Shown: positions 13,601 through 23,989, numbered from the stretch's first letter. The stretch is DNA of 64,000 nucleotides from Embiotoca jacksoni (GCA_022577435.1 JAKOON010000018.1:678501-742500), one strand, 5' to 3'. Notes: generated from the letters alone by a model not told the origin. Program-made: numbers and translations.

Positions 13601-15046
13601 ACAAGGACTACATCAGCCTTTCAAAATAAGAGCTTTAGATGCTGTTTAATTCATGTTCATTCAACACATAGACCTGCTGGATGAAACAAACAAAGAGACG
13701 TCTCTGACAACTGGACGTGTGGAGAAAACTCATTTAACATCCAGTAATATGGAATCACTTCCTCTGATCACAAACATTTAATCATCATTTTAATGTGAAG
13801 AACACATTTCCCACAAACCCCGTCACTTCCTGTTTCTCCTCTTGTTCCTGTTTCTCTGGTGAATAGTTTATTTGGAGATGAAAACAGGAGTAGAGACTTT
13901 CTGACTGTAAATGAGCAGTTATTGTTGGTAATAAAGAGAGTTTTGTTTAAAAGATTTACTTTATGTTTTAATACTTTCAGCTCAGATTCTGATGACGATG
14001 TTTTTTGCAGAAAAATCTTGGGAATTTTAACAACATTGCAAGCTTCTTTAGATATTGTGGAGTTTTCTTGAATTTGTGTTAATTATCATTATTAATAAAG
14101 ATTTCCTGGAGGGACTGATGAACATGGAGCTTGCAGTTAGTTTGTGTTGTCGGCCTTCAGCACGGATCACCTACCAACCTTTTATCAGCCAGAAAACACA
14201 GAGCGGTCATTCCTTCCTGTGGTTGGCCGGGTGTCACTCAGAGAAGAGTTAGCCAATCAGAAGACAGGGTCCCCTTAAAGACACAGACATACAACAACCT
14301 GTCGCCGGTAGAGCTGCGAAGAGACGCTGATTACAGGAGGTGGAAAAATATCGGAGATGATTTTTGGTACTTAAAACCACAAAAATATCTTCTTGTGAAT
14401 AGTAATACTGCAAAAGAAATGATTGGACCTTTAAAATGATGAGACATTACTGACTCCTTTCCAGAGCGTTGTTGTGTTGGCGTGTTGATGGCGTGTGCTC
14501 CGTGTGCTCTGCAGATGGAGAGCGTGTTCTCGGGTCTGGACCGGTGCTCCGAGGAGGAAAAGCTCCAGCGACTGTTAAAGTTGAAGCTGCGGTATTTCAC
14601 TCCCAGAGAAGTCGCCAACCTCATGGGCTTCCCCCAAACCTTCTGTAAGTGCAGGGCTCATCTGGGTTTTACCTCAACGCTGCTTTCTAAAATGAAGTGT
14701 TTTCTATTGACTTGAAGTGTTTCAACATTTATAGCGAGCTGTAACTAGAGTGGAAAGTTTCACTACCAGTGTTTACATGTTTATGAACAGTAATCACTTA
14801 AATCCTGTTTGTGCCACATGCATCAGCCTGATCATAAAACACATCCAGTCACTCCACTTCTTGGATGTGTGAAATGGTTCATTCTGTGACCCAGTATTTA
14901 TTTGTTTCGGTAACTTAACTGATTTTATGTGAATGTATTTTGCAGCCTTCCCTGAACAGACGTCGACCATTCAGCGGTACAGAGTTTTAGGGAACAGTGT
15001 GAATGTGGTGGTGGTGGCCCGACTGCTGCAGCTGCTGGTCTCCTAG
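1565..15046 (+). CDS. trdmt1: trdmt1/dnmt2, tRNA (cytosine-38-C5) methyltransferase, complete, 11 exons
   Basis: TRDMT1 transfers a methyl group from S-adenosylmethionine to C38 of tRNA-Asp and a few other tRNAs. Coding exons: 1565-1628, 3357-3466, 6583-6659, 8998-9069, 9697-9762, 10526-10595, 10693-10767, 12208-12533, 13307-13364, 14515-14644, 14946-15046. All introns are GT-AG and phases join without error, giving 1149 nt and 382 residues (human 391). Motif I (LELFSGIGGM) is near residue 7. The catalytic PPCQ has its Cys at residue 79, the ENV motif is at 119-121, the RLR motif at 160-162, the family signature CFTKG at 283-287 and motif X GNSVNV at 365-370. These positions agree with human DNMT2. 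No frameshift or premature stop is present, so it should be active. Start chosen by homology at MESLRVLEL; an in-frame ATG lies 53 codons upstream (1406). Confidence 0.93.
1629..1983. other. trdmt1 intron 1, first part
   Basis: GC-rich sequence past the first donor. The exon 1 frame stays open through here for more than 100 codons, but it has no similarity to the family and is intronic. Nothing else recognised. Confidence 0.4.
1984..2932. repeat. TAGG/TTAGG-type simple array in trdmt1 intron 1
   Basis: About 950 bp of irregular ggtagg, ggttagg and ggatagg units, built from a TAGG tetramer with one-base insertions. It contains no clean TTAGGG run. G-rich on the plus strand. Confidence 0.9.
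2985..3092. repeat. Dispersed repeat fragment (same family as 63905-64000)
   Basis: The block from ggaggtccatctgaaaataa to gggggcgtgtctgtttgatt recurs nearly identically at about 63909-63995. Family unknown. Confidence 0.65.
3357..3466 (+). CDS. trdmt1: trdmt1 exon 2 (motifs II-III)
   Basis: Acceptor ccccag ends at 3356. The exon reads ESGVPAQVVAAVDINTTAN and ends NKTIE before gtgggt. It matches human exon 2, including the AxDxN of motif II. Confidence 0.92.
3745..6562. repeat. 18-20 bp minisatellite filling trdmt1 intron 2
   Basis: About 2.8 kb, near 145 copies of gacccgtgttctatgtgac and variants (gtgaccgaccc, ctgtgac, ctgtgatc). Blocks of variant order repeat over several hundred bases, suggesting higher-order expansion. 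No AG dinucleotide was found inside. It ends about 20 bases before exon 3. Confidence 0.95.
6583..6659 (+). CDS. trdmt1: trdmt1 exon 3 (catalytic PPCQ)
   Basis: Acceptor tttattttcag; encodes FDMILMSPPCQPFTR with the catalytic Cys at residue 79. Donor gtatgt at 6660. The acceptor lies only about 20 bases past the end of the intron 2 minisatellite. Confidence 0.93.
6849..8450. mobile_element. Fold-back Tc1/mariner relic in trdmt1 intron 3
   Basis: The ends are inverted (caacctggttc at left, aacctggttg at right) and flanked by TA on both sides, as in Tc1/mariner insertions. Left part 6849-8055 is a Tc1 copy in minus orientation; the minus-strand frame 7679-7257 is a decayed transposase with RSDGSQSEILFG and SPDLSITENIW. 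From 8063 the 3' end of the same element restarts in plus orientation. Both outer ends are therefore 3' ends, with arms of about 390-420 bp. Non-functional. Confidence 0.8.
8453..8997. other. trdmt1 intron 3, remainder
   Basis: No repeat or exon recognised between the Tc1 relic and exon 4. Confidence 0.4.
8998..9069 (+). CDS. trdmt1: trdmt1 exon 4
   Basis: Encodes IGLQGDLSDPRTKSFLYI and then LHLLP, matching human IGRQGDMTDSRTNSFLHI. Flanked by tctgcag and gtcgca; the donor is not optimal (gtcgca) but phase and homology fix it. Confidence 0.88.
9070..10525. other. trdmt1 introns 4 and 5
   Basis: Apart from exon 5 (9697-9762) nothing is recognised. A 205-codon open frame on the minus strand (10158-9541) overlaps exon 5 antisense and shows no family likeness. 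Confidence 0.4.
9697..9762 (+). CDS. trdmt1: trdmt1 exon 5 (ENV motif)
   Basis: Encodes PRFILLENVKGFESSSA, with the conserved Glu119-Asn-Val of motif VI. Acceptor gtccag, donor gtaacg. Confidence 0.92.
10526..10595 (+). CDS. trdmt1: trdmt1 exon 6
   Basis: Encodes RLVETLKECGYTFQEIMVSP and then IS. Acceptor cttcttcag, donor gtaaga. It ends in phase 0. Confidence 0.9.
10693..10767 (+). CDS. trdmt1: trdmt1 exon 7 (RLR motif)
   Basis: Encodes VGIPNSRLRYFLIAKIS followed by a short variable tail. Arg160 and Arg162 match the motif VIII residues in human. Donor gtgagg at 10768. Confidence 0.92.
10978..12121 (+). mobile_element. Tc1/mariner relic in trdmt1 intron 7
   Basis: Begins caaccctgtttcc and ends aaacagggttg, with inverted ends. 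The frame at 11330-11752 is a decayed Tc1 transposase C-terminal half: RSDGSQSEILFG (first Asp region), HGMGSLNIWKEAL, a degraded second Asp block, and SPDLSITENIW holding the final acidic residue. The 5' half is shortened by deletion. It is nearly identical to the coding part of the 6849-8450 element. Confidence 0.82.
11330..11752 (+). pseudogene. Decayed Tc1 transposase fragment
   Basis: 140 codons of Tc1/mariner DDE transposase. The N-terminal DNA-binding domain is missing, the central QDNA-type motif is replaced by SRTTSNH, and the frame ends soon after SITENIW. It cannot be active. Confidence 0.75.
12208..12533 (+). CDS. trdmt1: trdmt1 exon 8 (target recognition region, CFT motif)
   Basis: The largest exon. 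A variable first part (residues 179-215) leads into LYKLET, DLSVGQIQDFLE, YLLPPKTLLRYGLLLDIVQ and PTCRRSVCFTKG. The latter blocks are conserved in DNMT2 and form the target recognition domain and CFT signature. Acceptor tttttag, donor gtgggt. Confidence 0.9.
12985..13185 (-). mobile_element. L2 LINE 3' fragment with 45-bp tandem triplication in trdmt1 intron 8
   Basis: The stretch through aactataagcttcatcataa and ttaaaagtagagaggg parallels 38709-38775 inside the reverse-oriented L2 element of cubn intron 9. At 13045-13160 the piece gagccggttctacctggttc is repeated about 2.5 times at 45-bp spacing. Confidence 0.55.
13307..13364 (+). CDS. trdmt1: trdmt1 exon 9
   Basis: Encodes YGRYVEGTGSVLQCCMETK, matching human YGSYIEGTGSVLQ. 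Acceptor ctgtag, donor gtaggt, ending in phase 0. Confidence 0.9.
13365..14514. other. trdmt1 intron 9
   Basis: Contains a small 10-bp tandem run of aaaagctcct at about 13492-13555. Otherwise nothing recognised. Confidence 0.4.
14515..14644 (+). CDS. trdmt1: trdmt1 exon 10
   Basis: Encodes a charged linker and then LKLRYFTPREVANLMGFP, the conserved block before motif X. Acceptor ctctgcag, donor gtaagt. Confidence 0.92.
14946..15046 (+). CDS. trdmt1: trdmt1 exon 11, terminal (motif X)
   Basis: Encodes RYRVLGNSVNVVVVARLLQL and stops at TAG 15044-15046. GNSVNV is motif X. The tail ends LLVS, close to human KILYE in length. Confidence 0.92.
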
Positions 15047-15198
15047 CCGTGGACACGCTTCATCTGTCACTGACGCCTCGTTTCATTCATGGATTGGTCA
15101 AAAAGGATTTATAGTGATCACTGAACAGTTTAATTAACATGTTTCTTACATCAAACAGTTTGTGTCTCTTTTACTTGAATCTGAATCCTTATGTTAAA

Positions 15199-15391
15199 AT
15201 TAAAAAGTATCCTGTATAGCACATGTTTATATTGTTTATTTAAGCTGTATTACTGGAGAGGGTTGTGCTTTAACTTCAGTGATGCGTTCAGGAGCGTCGG
15301 TCCTGAACGCATCACTGTCCTGCCAGTAATGACGTTAAAACACCCTCCAGTGTAATATTGTGATTCTACAACCAGTTACCATCTAAATAAA
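15199..15391 (+). terminator. Candidate trdmt1 polyadenylation signals
   Basis: ATTAAA at about 15199-15204 and AATAAA at about 15386-15391 follow the trdmt1 stop by 150 and 340 bases. Either could be used; no transcript evidence. Confidence 0.35.
15247..15356. repeat. Large palindrome / hairpin downstream of trdmt1
   Basis: A perfect 17-bp stem, cagtgatgcgttcagga (15277-15293) against its complement at 15301-15317, encloses a 7-base loop. Imperfect pairing extends outward through tttaac/gttaaa and tactgga/ctccagtgta to about 110 bp. It fits a palindromic MITE or a structured 3' UTR element. Confidence 0.6.
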
Positions 15392-15506
15392 ACATGTCAT
15401 CATAATGTCTTCATATTGTGGAGAAATATTGTTACTGTTTACTGAAGCAGCGCTTCTTAACCTTTCAACCCACAACCAGGTTGGTCTTCCTGCTACTGGG
15501 ATGGAC

Positions 15507-16191
15507 GCAACCAGACAACCAGGCAACCAGACAACCAACCAGACAGACAACCAGACAACCAGACAACCAGGCAACCAGACAGACAACCAGACAACCAGGC
15601 AACCAGACAACCAACCAGACAGCCAGACAACCAACCAGACAACCAGACAACCAACCAGACAGACAACCAGACAACCAGGCAACCAGACAACCAACCAGGC
15701 AACCAGACAACCAACCAGACAACCAGACAACCAACCAGACAGCCAGACAACCAACCAGACAACCAGACAACCAACCAGACAGACAACCAGACAACCAGGC
15801 AACCAGACAACCAACCAGACAGACAACCAGACAACCAGACAACCAGGCAACCAGACAGACAACCAGACAACCAGACAGCCAGGCAACCAGACAACCAACC
15901 AGGCAACCAGACAACCAACCAGACAGCCAGACAACCAACCAGACAACCAGACAACCAACCAGACAGACAACCAGACAACCAGGCAACCAGACAACCAACC
16001 AGGCAACCAGACAACCAACCAGACAACCAGACAACCAACCAGACAACCAACCAGACAGCCAACCAGACAACCAACCAGACAACCAGACAACCAACCAGAC
16101 AACCAATCAGACAACCAGACAACCAGGCAACCAGACAACCAACCAGACAACCAGGCAACCAGACAACCAACCAGACAACCAGACAACCAGA
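15507..16191. repeat. CAGA/CAAC simple array
   Basis: About 685 bp of accagacaaccaacc-type units in multiples of four bases. Several frames on both strands are open through it only because the units lack stop codons. Confidence 0.95.
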
Positions 16192-16195
16192 TTTA

Positions 16196-16346
16196 GATTT
16201 GGTTAGATTATTAAAGTATCTAATATTATTATTATGATTAGATGAATGTTACCTGGTTTAAAGTATCTAATATTATTATTATGATTAGATGAATGTTACC
16301 TGGTTTAGATTATTAAAGTATCTAATATTATTATTATAATTAGATG
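16196..16346. repeat. AT-rich tandem triplication
   Basis: Three copies of a 48-57 bp unit containing aagtatctaatattattatt and gattagatgaatgttacctg. Confidence 0.8.
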
Positions 16347-16626
16347 AACATTATGCAGCAACATTATGAGTAACAACAATAACAAAATTAATTTGAAATA
16401 AGAAAAATACTTCAGTCTAAAATTAATGTAAATCACTCAATATAAAAATAAGCATATTATTTTCACAGTAAAGTCCTTATTACTAAAGCAGTATTAGAAA
16501 ATATGAAAAAAGCAACAAAAATGTTCTGAAAATATCAAATTTCATAATTACTAAATCAAGCAAATCCAACGGTTCAACATGTAAATCTTTGACAGAGCTG
16601 ATGGTCGGATGTGTTTCACTGTTTCA

Positions 16627-17097
16627 GACATCCTCCTCTGCTCCCTGAGTTCCTCCCTCTGCTCCTTGAGCTCCTCCCTCTGCTCCTTGAGCTCCTCCCT
16701 CTGCTCCCTGAGCTCCTCCCTCTGCTCCTTGAGCTCCTCCCTCTGCTCCCTGAGTTCCTCCCTCTGCTCCTTGAGCTCCTCCCTCTGCTCCTTGAGCTCC
16801 TCCCTCTGCTCCCTGAGCTCCTCCCTCTGCTCCTTGAGCTCCTCCCTCTGCTCCCTGAGTTCCTCCCTCTGCTCCTTGAGCTCCTCCCTCTGCTCCTTGA
16901 GCTCCTCCCTCTGCTCCTTGAGCTCCTCCCTCTGCTCCCTGAGCTCCTCCCTCTGCTCCTTGAGCTCCTCCCTCTGCTCCCTGAGTTCCTCCCTCTGCTC
17001 CTTGAGCTCCTCCCTCTCCTCCCTGAGCTCCTCCCTCTGCTCCCTGAGCTCCTCCCTCTGCTCCCTGAGCTCCTCCCTCTGCTCCCTGAGCTCCTTC
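16627..17097. repeat. 21-bp minisatellite (heptad-encoding on minus strand)
   Basis: About 22 copies of ctccctctgctccttgagctc. On the minus strand each unit reads EQREELK or EQREELR. Because 21 is a multiple of three, several frames on both strands stay open. No splice or gene context supports coding. Confidence 0.93.
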
Positions 17098-17180
17098 AGC
17101 GACAGGAGACATGACAGCACATGGAGGCGAAGGGGAGGGGGGGGGTATTGACATAATGTGGTTTTCAGGGTGTGTGAAGG

Positions 17181-18894
17181 CTGTCTGACAGAATCAGAGA
17201 AATTAAATCTATCTGACAGAATCAGAGAAATTAAATCTGTCTGACAGAATCAGAGAAATTAAATCTGTCTGAATGAATCAGAGAAATTAAATCTATCTGA
17301 CAGAATCAGAGAAATTAAATCTATCTGACAGAATCAGAGAAATTAAATCTGTCTGACAGAATCAGAGAAATTAAATCTGTCTGAATGAATCAGAGAAATT
17401 AAATCTATCTGACAGAATCAGAGAAATTAAATCTGTCTGACAGAATCAGAGAAATTAAATCTGTCTGACAGAATCAGAGAAATTAAATCTATCTGACAGA
17501 ATCAGAGAAATTAAATCTGTCTGACAGAATCAGAGAAATTAAATCTGTCTGACAGAATCAGAGAAATTAAATCTATCTGAATGAATCAGATAAATTAAAT
17601 CTGTCTGAATGAATCAGAGAAATTAAATCTATCTGACAGAATCAGAGAAATTAAATCTATCTGAATGAATCAGAAATTAAATCTATCTGAATGAATCAGA
17701 TAAATTAAATCTGTCTGAATGAATCAGAGAAATTAAATCTATCTGAATGAATCAGATAAATTAAATCTATCTGACAGAATCAGAGAAATTAAATCTATCT
17801 GAATGAATCAGAGAAATTAAATCTGTCTGAATGAATCAGAGAAATTAAATCTATCTGAATGAATCAGAGAAATTAAATCTGTCTGACAGAATCAGAGAAA
17901 TTAAATCTGTCTGACAGAATCAGAGAAATTAAATCTATCTGACTGAATCAGAGAAATTAAATCTATCTGAATGAATCAGAGAAATTAAATCTATCTGACT
18001 GAATCAGAGAAATTAAATCTGTCTGAATGAATCAGATAAATTAAATCTATCTGACAGAATCAGAGAAATTAAATCTATCTGAATGAATCAGAGAAATTAA
18101 ATCTATCTGAATGAATCAGAGAAATTAAATCTGTCTGACAGAATCAGAGAAATTAAATCTGTCTGACAGAATCAGAGAAATTAAATCTATCTGACTGAAT
18201 CAGAGAAATTAAATCTATCTGACAGAATCAGAGAAATTAAATCTATCTGAATGAATCAGAGAAATTAAATCTATCTGACAGAATCAGAGAAATTAAATCT
18301 GTCTGAATGAATCAGAGAAATTAAATCTATCTGAATGAATCAGAGAAATTAAATCTATCTGACAGAATCAGAGAAATTAAATCTATCTGACAGAATCAGA
18401 GAAATTAAATCTGTCTGAATGAATCAGATAAATTAAATCTATCTGAATGAATCAGATAAATTAAATCTGTCTGAATGAATCAGAGAAATTAAATCTATCT
18501 GAATGAATCAGAGAAATTAAATCTGTCTGACAGAATCAGAGAAATTAAATCTGTCTGACAGAATCAGAGAAATTAAATCTATCTGACTGAATCAGAGAAA
18601 TTAAATCTATCTGAATGAATCAGAGAAATTAAATCTATCTGACAGAATCAGAGAAATTAAATCTATCTGAATGAATCAGAGAAATTAAATCTGTCTGACT
18701 GAATCAGAGAAATTAAATCTATCTGACTGAATCAGAGAAATTAAATCTATCTGACTGAATCAGAGAAATTAAATCTATCTGAATGAATCAGAGAAATTAA
18801 ATCTATCTGACTGAATCAGAGAAATTAAATCTATCTGACTGAATCAGAGAAATTAAATCTATCTGACTGAATCAGAGAAATTAAATCTATCTGA
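17181..18894. repeat. 28-bp minisatellite
   Basis: About 61 copies of a unit made of ctatctgacagaatcagag plus aaattaaat. Variants differ at two sites (cta/ctg; gacag/gaatg/gactg). Units are contiguous, without spacers. Confidence 0.95.
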
Positions 18895-18998
18895 CGCTGC
18901 AGACAAAATGAAGAACTGCTGAAAGAAGAAACATCTGAAGAATCTCAGAGTCCAGTTTCCTCTTTGTCTTTTCTGTCTCTGATGCTTTCAGAGGATGT

Positions 18999-19130
<132 letters not shown>

Positions 19131-19489
19131 GAGCAGTCTGTCTCTGTCCCTCTCTCTGTCTGTCTCTCTGTCTGTCTCTTTGTCTTTCTCTCTGTCTGTC
19201 TCTGTCTCTCTGTCTATCCGTCCCTCTGTTCCTCTGTCTCTCTCTGAGATCAGTGGTTGTTGAGACTAATGGGTTGTCAGTGTCACCAAGGTGTCTCTCT
19301 ATTAACCTGTCTGGATCACCATGGTAACTGATGCTGCAAACTTCACCTGGTCCAGAGTAGGTTATGTTGGAGAAATCGGGTCAAAACGTAAGAAAGCAGC
19401 GTCAACTGACCAATCAGATCTCTCTGAACAATGACATCACCAATCAGAGAAGATCCAGTGGAGCTCAGTTTGTGGAGTGAGTGTCTCTG

Positions 19490-19880
19490 GAGTGAGACGG
19501 CCCTCTGTGGGGTGAGACGGTCCTCTGTGGGGTGAGACGGTCCTCTGTGGGGTGAGACGGCCCTCCGTGGGGTGAGATGATCCTCTGTGGGGTGAGACGG
19601 TCCTCTGTGGGGTGAGACGGTCCTCTGTGGGGTGAGATGTCCTCTGTGGAGTGAGACAGTCCTCTGTGGGGTGAGATGTCCTCTGTGGAGTGAGACGATC
19701 CTCTGTGGGGTGAGACGGTCCTCTGTGGGGTGAGATGTCCTCTGTGGAGTGAGACGGTCCTCTGTGGGGTGAGACGGTCCTCTGTGGGGTGAGATGTCCT
19801 CTGTGGAGTGAGACGGTCCTCTGTGGGGTGAGACGGTCCTCTGTGGGGTGAGATGTCCTCTGTGGAGTGAGACGGTCCTC
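19490..19880. repeat. 19/20-bp minisatellite
   Basis: About 20 copies of gtcctctgtggggtgagacg, alternating with the shorter gatgtcctctgtggagtga. Confidence 0.93.
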
Positions 19881-19885
19881 TGTAT

Positions 19886-21628
19886 ACATTGAATTAATGA
19901 AATAGACACGTGTAATAATAGTCAGATCTTCCTGTGGTTGTCATGGTGATCTTATAAGTCTCTCAGCTTCGTCTACATTCACACAGTCAACGGTTTCTTC
20001 CACATTCAGCAGCTGCAGCTCTCAGTGTGGATCATGTGTTTAACTTCATATTTTTATAAAATGATAATTTGCTCCTTGTTTTTAAAATATGTCAGTCATC
20101 TGGTCCATGTCTGTGATTGGTCAGTTGCTACAAACTCCTCCTCTTTAATGTGAATGTGCTCAGAGTCTGAAGCAGAAACAGTCAACAGAAAGCTGACAAC
20201 CTGTCGTAGTACCGATGATCTCTGACTGACAGTTCCATGTTTGATGAGAAACTCAGACAAAGACAGTCTGGGAGAGACAGTGTGTCTGTCTGTCCCTCTG
20301 TCTCTGTCTCCCAGGGTGCTGCTCTGGGAGTGTTGAAGCTGCTTCGTGGTCCGGCCATCGCTGAGTGATGAACGGAGCTCCCACCTGTGATTTCTAACCA
20401 CTGGTTGCTGATTCTTTAGCCAAGGAACAGGAAGGTCGGGCTGCTATGTCCTCGAAGGCGGTCCTTAGTGGGTGGAGGTCTCCATTGGTTGCCCCGGGTT
20501 ACTTCCCTTGTGTGTCACACCACGATGTTCCTCAGATAAGGTAGAGTTTTGGATGTCTGCCGGTTCCTTCACTCCCCCTCACTTTGCTTTCACCATCGCT
20601 CTGATTCAGGTTGACTCGTCCTTGGTCCTTCGTTCCTTTCTTACCTCCCTTCTTTATACGGTGTTTCAGCCCTGTGTGTCAATCCAACCATCAGAGAATC
20701 AATCCACCAAACACCAGCCCAGCGTGGCGTTGCTGCTTTGTGAACTGCTGTTTGAAGCCTCCAGTCCAGCATTTTGGCCGTTGCCCAGTCGACTTTTTCC
20801 AGAAACCCGACTGTAAGAGAACTTCTTTAGATTAGTAGATTAATAGTTTGGATTTGTACATATTTGTGATAACCTGAAGTCCAAACAAACCCAAGGCGTA
20901 GATCTCTTCCAGCTTCTTGAACTTATTTATCCACATACAGGTTTAACCAAACATTAAATATTACATCCTCCTGAGCTTCTTCCTCTTAGATGATATTCAA
21001 CATCCAGGAAATAATCCTTCTTTCATGAACAAAACGTTGTACGTTAAACGGTCAAAGCCTACTTTGGCCAAACATGTGTGTCCTGATATGTAATCAGCCC
21101 CTAGTGACCCTCAGTGGTATTGCACTTGAAGGCACTTGTGTACTGTCTTATGTGTTGAGACCTGGAGGCTACGTCCATCAGGATATACATACTCGGGACT
21201 GGAGCCACGGCGGTGTCTCCAGTCTGCTGCTCAAACTATGAGCTCCCACTGGGTGCTGGATGCACATGATGAGCCTATGAATAAAACTATTGACTCTCTG
21301 TTCTGCACTTCTTTAATCTGTCTGAAAGAAGTTGGCTGTTTCAGATAGAAGAGTTTTCTGGGATCTGCTTTGGATGTTTCTTGGTATACAGTCCTTTACT
21401 TCTCTCACCGCCTTGCTTTATCTATATTTACACTCTTTCAACGAACCCCTCACCCACTCTTAAACACTTCCTCCTCAGCTGATGTTTCTCCATGTTACCC
21501 AGCGGCCCCCACACCAGCTGCTCTATGACATCCCAGTCAGATCAGTTCAAGCATGAAGATCCTCTTCGGTGTTAACAGAGTATTCATTTCTGCCTGTATG
21601 CAGGAATCCAGTGGACTGTGCCATGGTC
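19886..21628. other. Intergenic stretch, nothing recognised
   Basis: Unique-looking sequence between trdmt1 and cubn. Open frames up to 114 codons (for example 20472-20816) show no family I recognise and have no splice context. Confidence 0.4.
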
Positions 21629-21712
21629 AGAGGGCTCCAGAGGGCTCCAGAGGGCTCCAGAGGGCTCCAGAGGGCTCCAGAGGGCTCCAGAGGGCTCCAG
21701 AGGGCTCCAGCC
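21629..21712. repeat. 10-bp array agggctccag, 8 copies, at the LINE 5' boundary
   Basis: Eight perfect decamers end at 21710, where the LINE begins. The same agagggctccag occurs once directly after the LINE tail (about 26330-26341), consistent with an expanded target-site duplication. Confidence 0.8.
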
Positions 21713-23157
21713 TGTTGCAGCAGCCTGTTGCAGCAGCTCCCCTCCCCTTGTTATTAGCATTGTTAGTATTTTTTGAGCCTTTCTCCTCTTCGGAGTTGTT
21801 GTTTTTTTCTTTCTCTCGTGTCAAGTCAACGGTCCGTAATGGACCGTAATTTTTCCACGTTTCTGGTTGGGGGCATTGTTATTGTTTACTCTCGTGATCA
21901 GCTGATCGCGCTGAGTAGACCTCTACTGCTGCTGCCCGGAGCGAGGCCTGAGATCCCCGTTGAACTTCGGAGAAGACGTCGGGGTTGCAGAGCTGGAGCT
22001 AAACTGAAGGCGAAGAGGAGGAAATATAAACCAGCGGTACCGGAGATCTTAATGGGGAACGTGAGGTCGTTGGCCAACAAGATGGACGAGCTCGGCGCTG
22101 GTAAAGACCCAGAGAGAGTACCGGGAGTGCAGCATCATGTGTTTCACCGAGACATGGCTGCACTCACATCTCCCGGACCACAGCGCGGCCGTACCCGGCT
22201 TCAGGACCGTTCGGGGGGACGGAGACGTTGTTTGGAGCGGTAAGAAGAAAGGTGGAGGGATTGAAGTCTATGTGAACGAGAGGTGGTGTAATCCCGACCA
22301 CGTGTGTGTGAAGGAACGTTTCTGTAGCCCGGACATTGAACTTCTAGCCGTGGGGATGCGTCCTTATTATTTGCCGAGGGAGTTCACGTCATCGTTATCG
22401 CTGTGTACGTTCCTCCATCAGCTGACGTAGAGGCAGCAGTGGACACCATCTACTCCACTGTGGCTAAACTTCAGACTCAGCATCCCGGTGCATTTTTGTT
22501 AGTTACTGGAGACTTTGACCAGTCTGGATAAAGTACTGCCAACTTTGCACCAGTATGTGAACTGCCCCACCCGGAACAATAAAACTCTGGACTTACTGTA
22601 TGCTAATGCCATGGATGCATTCAGTACTACTGCCCTTCCCCCCCCCCCCCCCCCCCCCCTTGGTAGATCGGATCACAACCTGGTCCTGCTGACTCCCAAG
22701 TATGTTCCCCTGGTGCAGAGGCAGCCTGTGACCACCAGGACTGTGAGGAGGTGGACACAGGAGGCTAAAGACGCCCTGCAGGACTGCTTTGAGTCCACGG
22801 ACTGGGACGTGCTGTGTGGACCACATGGGGAGGACATCAACAGCAGGACGGACTGTATCACAGAATACATCAAATTCTGTGAACACACCACCGTACCATC
22901 CCGGACTGTAAAATGCTTCCCCAACAATAAACCGTGGATCACCAGTGACCTGAAAGTTCTTCTTAATAAGAAGAAAGCAGCTTTCAGGTCTGGGGACAGG
23001 GAGGTGCTCAGGAGAGTGCAGCGCCACCTGAAGGAAAAGATGAGGGAGTGCAAGGACTCCTACAGGAGGAAGCTGGAGGCCAAACTCCAGCAGAACAACG
23101 TGAGGGAGGTGTGGACCGGTATGAAGGAGATTACTGGGTTCAAGGGGAGAGAGAGAC

Positions 23158-23812
23158 AACCAGGGAGAACCTGGAGAGGAACGACCAGGGGGAACCTGGA
23201 GAGGAACGACCAGGGGGAACCTGGAGAGGAACGACCAGGGGGAACCTGGAGAGGAACGACCAGGGGGAACCTGGAGAGGAACAATCAGGGGGAAGCTGGA
23301 GAGGAACAACCAGGGGGAACCTGGAGAGGAACAACCAGGGGGAACGTGGAGAGGAACAACCAGGGGGAACGTGGAGAGGAACAACCAGGGGGAACGTGGA
23401 GAGGAACAACCAGGGGGAACGTGGAGAGGAACAACCAGGGGGAACCTGGAGAGGAACAACCAGGGGGAACGTGGAGAGGAACAACCAGGGGGAACGTGGA
23501 GAGGAACAACCAGGGGGAACGTGGAGAGGAACAATCAGGGGGAACGTGGAGAGGAACAACCAGGGGGAACGTGGAGAGGAACAACCAGGGGGAACCTGGA
23601 GAGGAACAACCAGGGGGAACCTGGAGAGGAACAACCAGGGGGAACGTGGAGAGGAACAACCAGGGGGAACGTGGAGAGGAACAATCAGGGGGAACGTGGA
23701 GAGGAACAACCAGGGGGAACGTGGAGAGGAACAACCAGGGGGAACGTGGAGAGGAACAACCAGGGGGAACCTGGAGAGGAACAATTAGGGGGAACCTGGA
23801 GAGGAACAATCA
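23158..23812. repeat. 24-bp in-frame minisatellite inside LINE ORF2
   Basis: About 27 copies of a 24-base unit built on ccagggggaacctggagagg. The period is a multiple of three, so the ORF2 frame stays open through the array (units read as GTWRGTTR or NVERNNQGE). It lies between the endonuclease and reverse transcriptase regions. Confidence 0.95.
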
Positions 23813-23989
23813 GCTCAACTGTTTCTTCAACAGGTTTAGTTCACCGCCCTCATCTGTCTCCTCCACACCTCCCAAACACCTCTGCTGCCTCCCTCCCTCC
23901 CCCCTATGCCCCCCCCCCCCCCGGTGAACTGCACAGAGCCCTCAATCACAAAGGGCTCTTCCTCCATTGACACCTTGACCCCCCCCCCC

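Noticed and set aside
15383..16206. Long open frames (over 200 codons) on both strands reading CLVGW or NQTTRQP repeats
   Set aside because: They are a CAGA/CAAC simple array with stop-free units; several frames are open at once and no splice or start context exists.
16551..17154. Coiled-coil-like and Leu/Pro-rich proteins in four frames
   Set aside because: All come from one 21-bp minisatellite; simultaneous openness in overlapping frames shows low coding value.
17181..18894. CRISPR-like array
   Set aside because: 28-bp units are directly contiguous with no unique spacers, in a vertebrate genome.
20472..20835. Intergenic open frames of 74-114 codons
   Set aside because: No recognisable domain, no conserved context, and overlapping alternatives of similar length.
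22515..23927. A 470-codon host gene
   Set aside because: Flanking and internal blocks are LINE endonuclease/RT sequence; the repeat part is a minisatellite.
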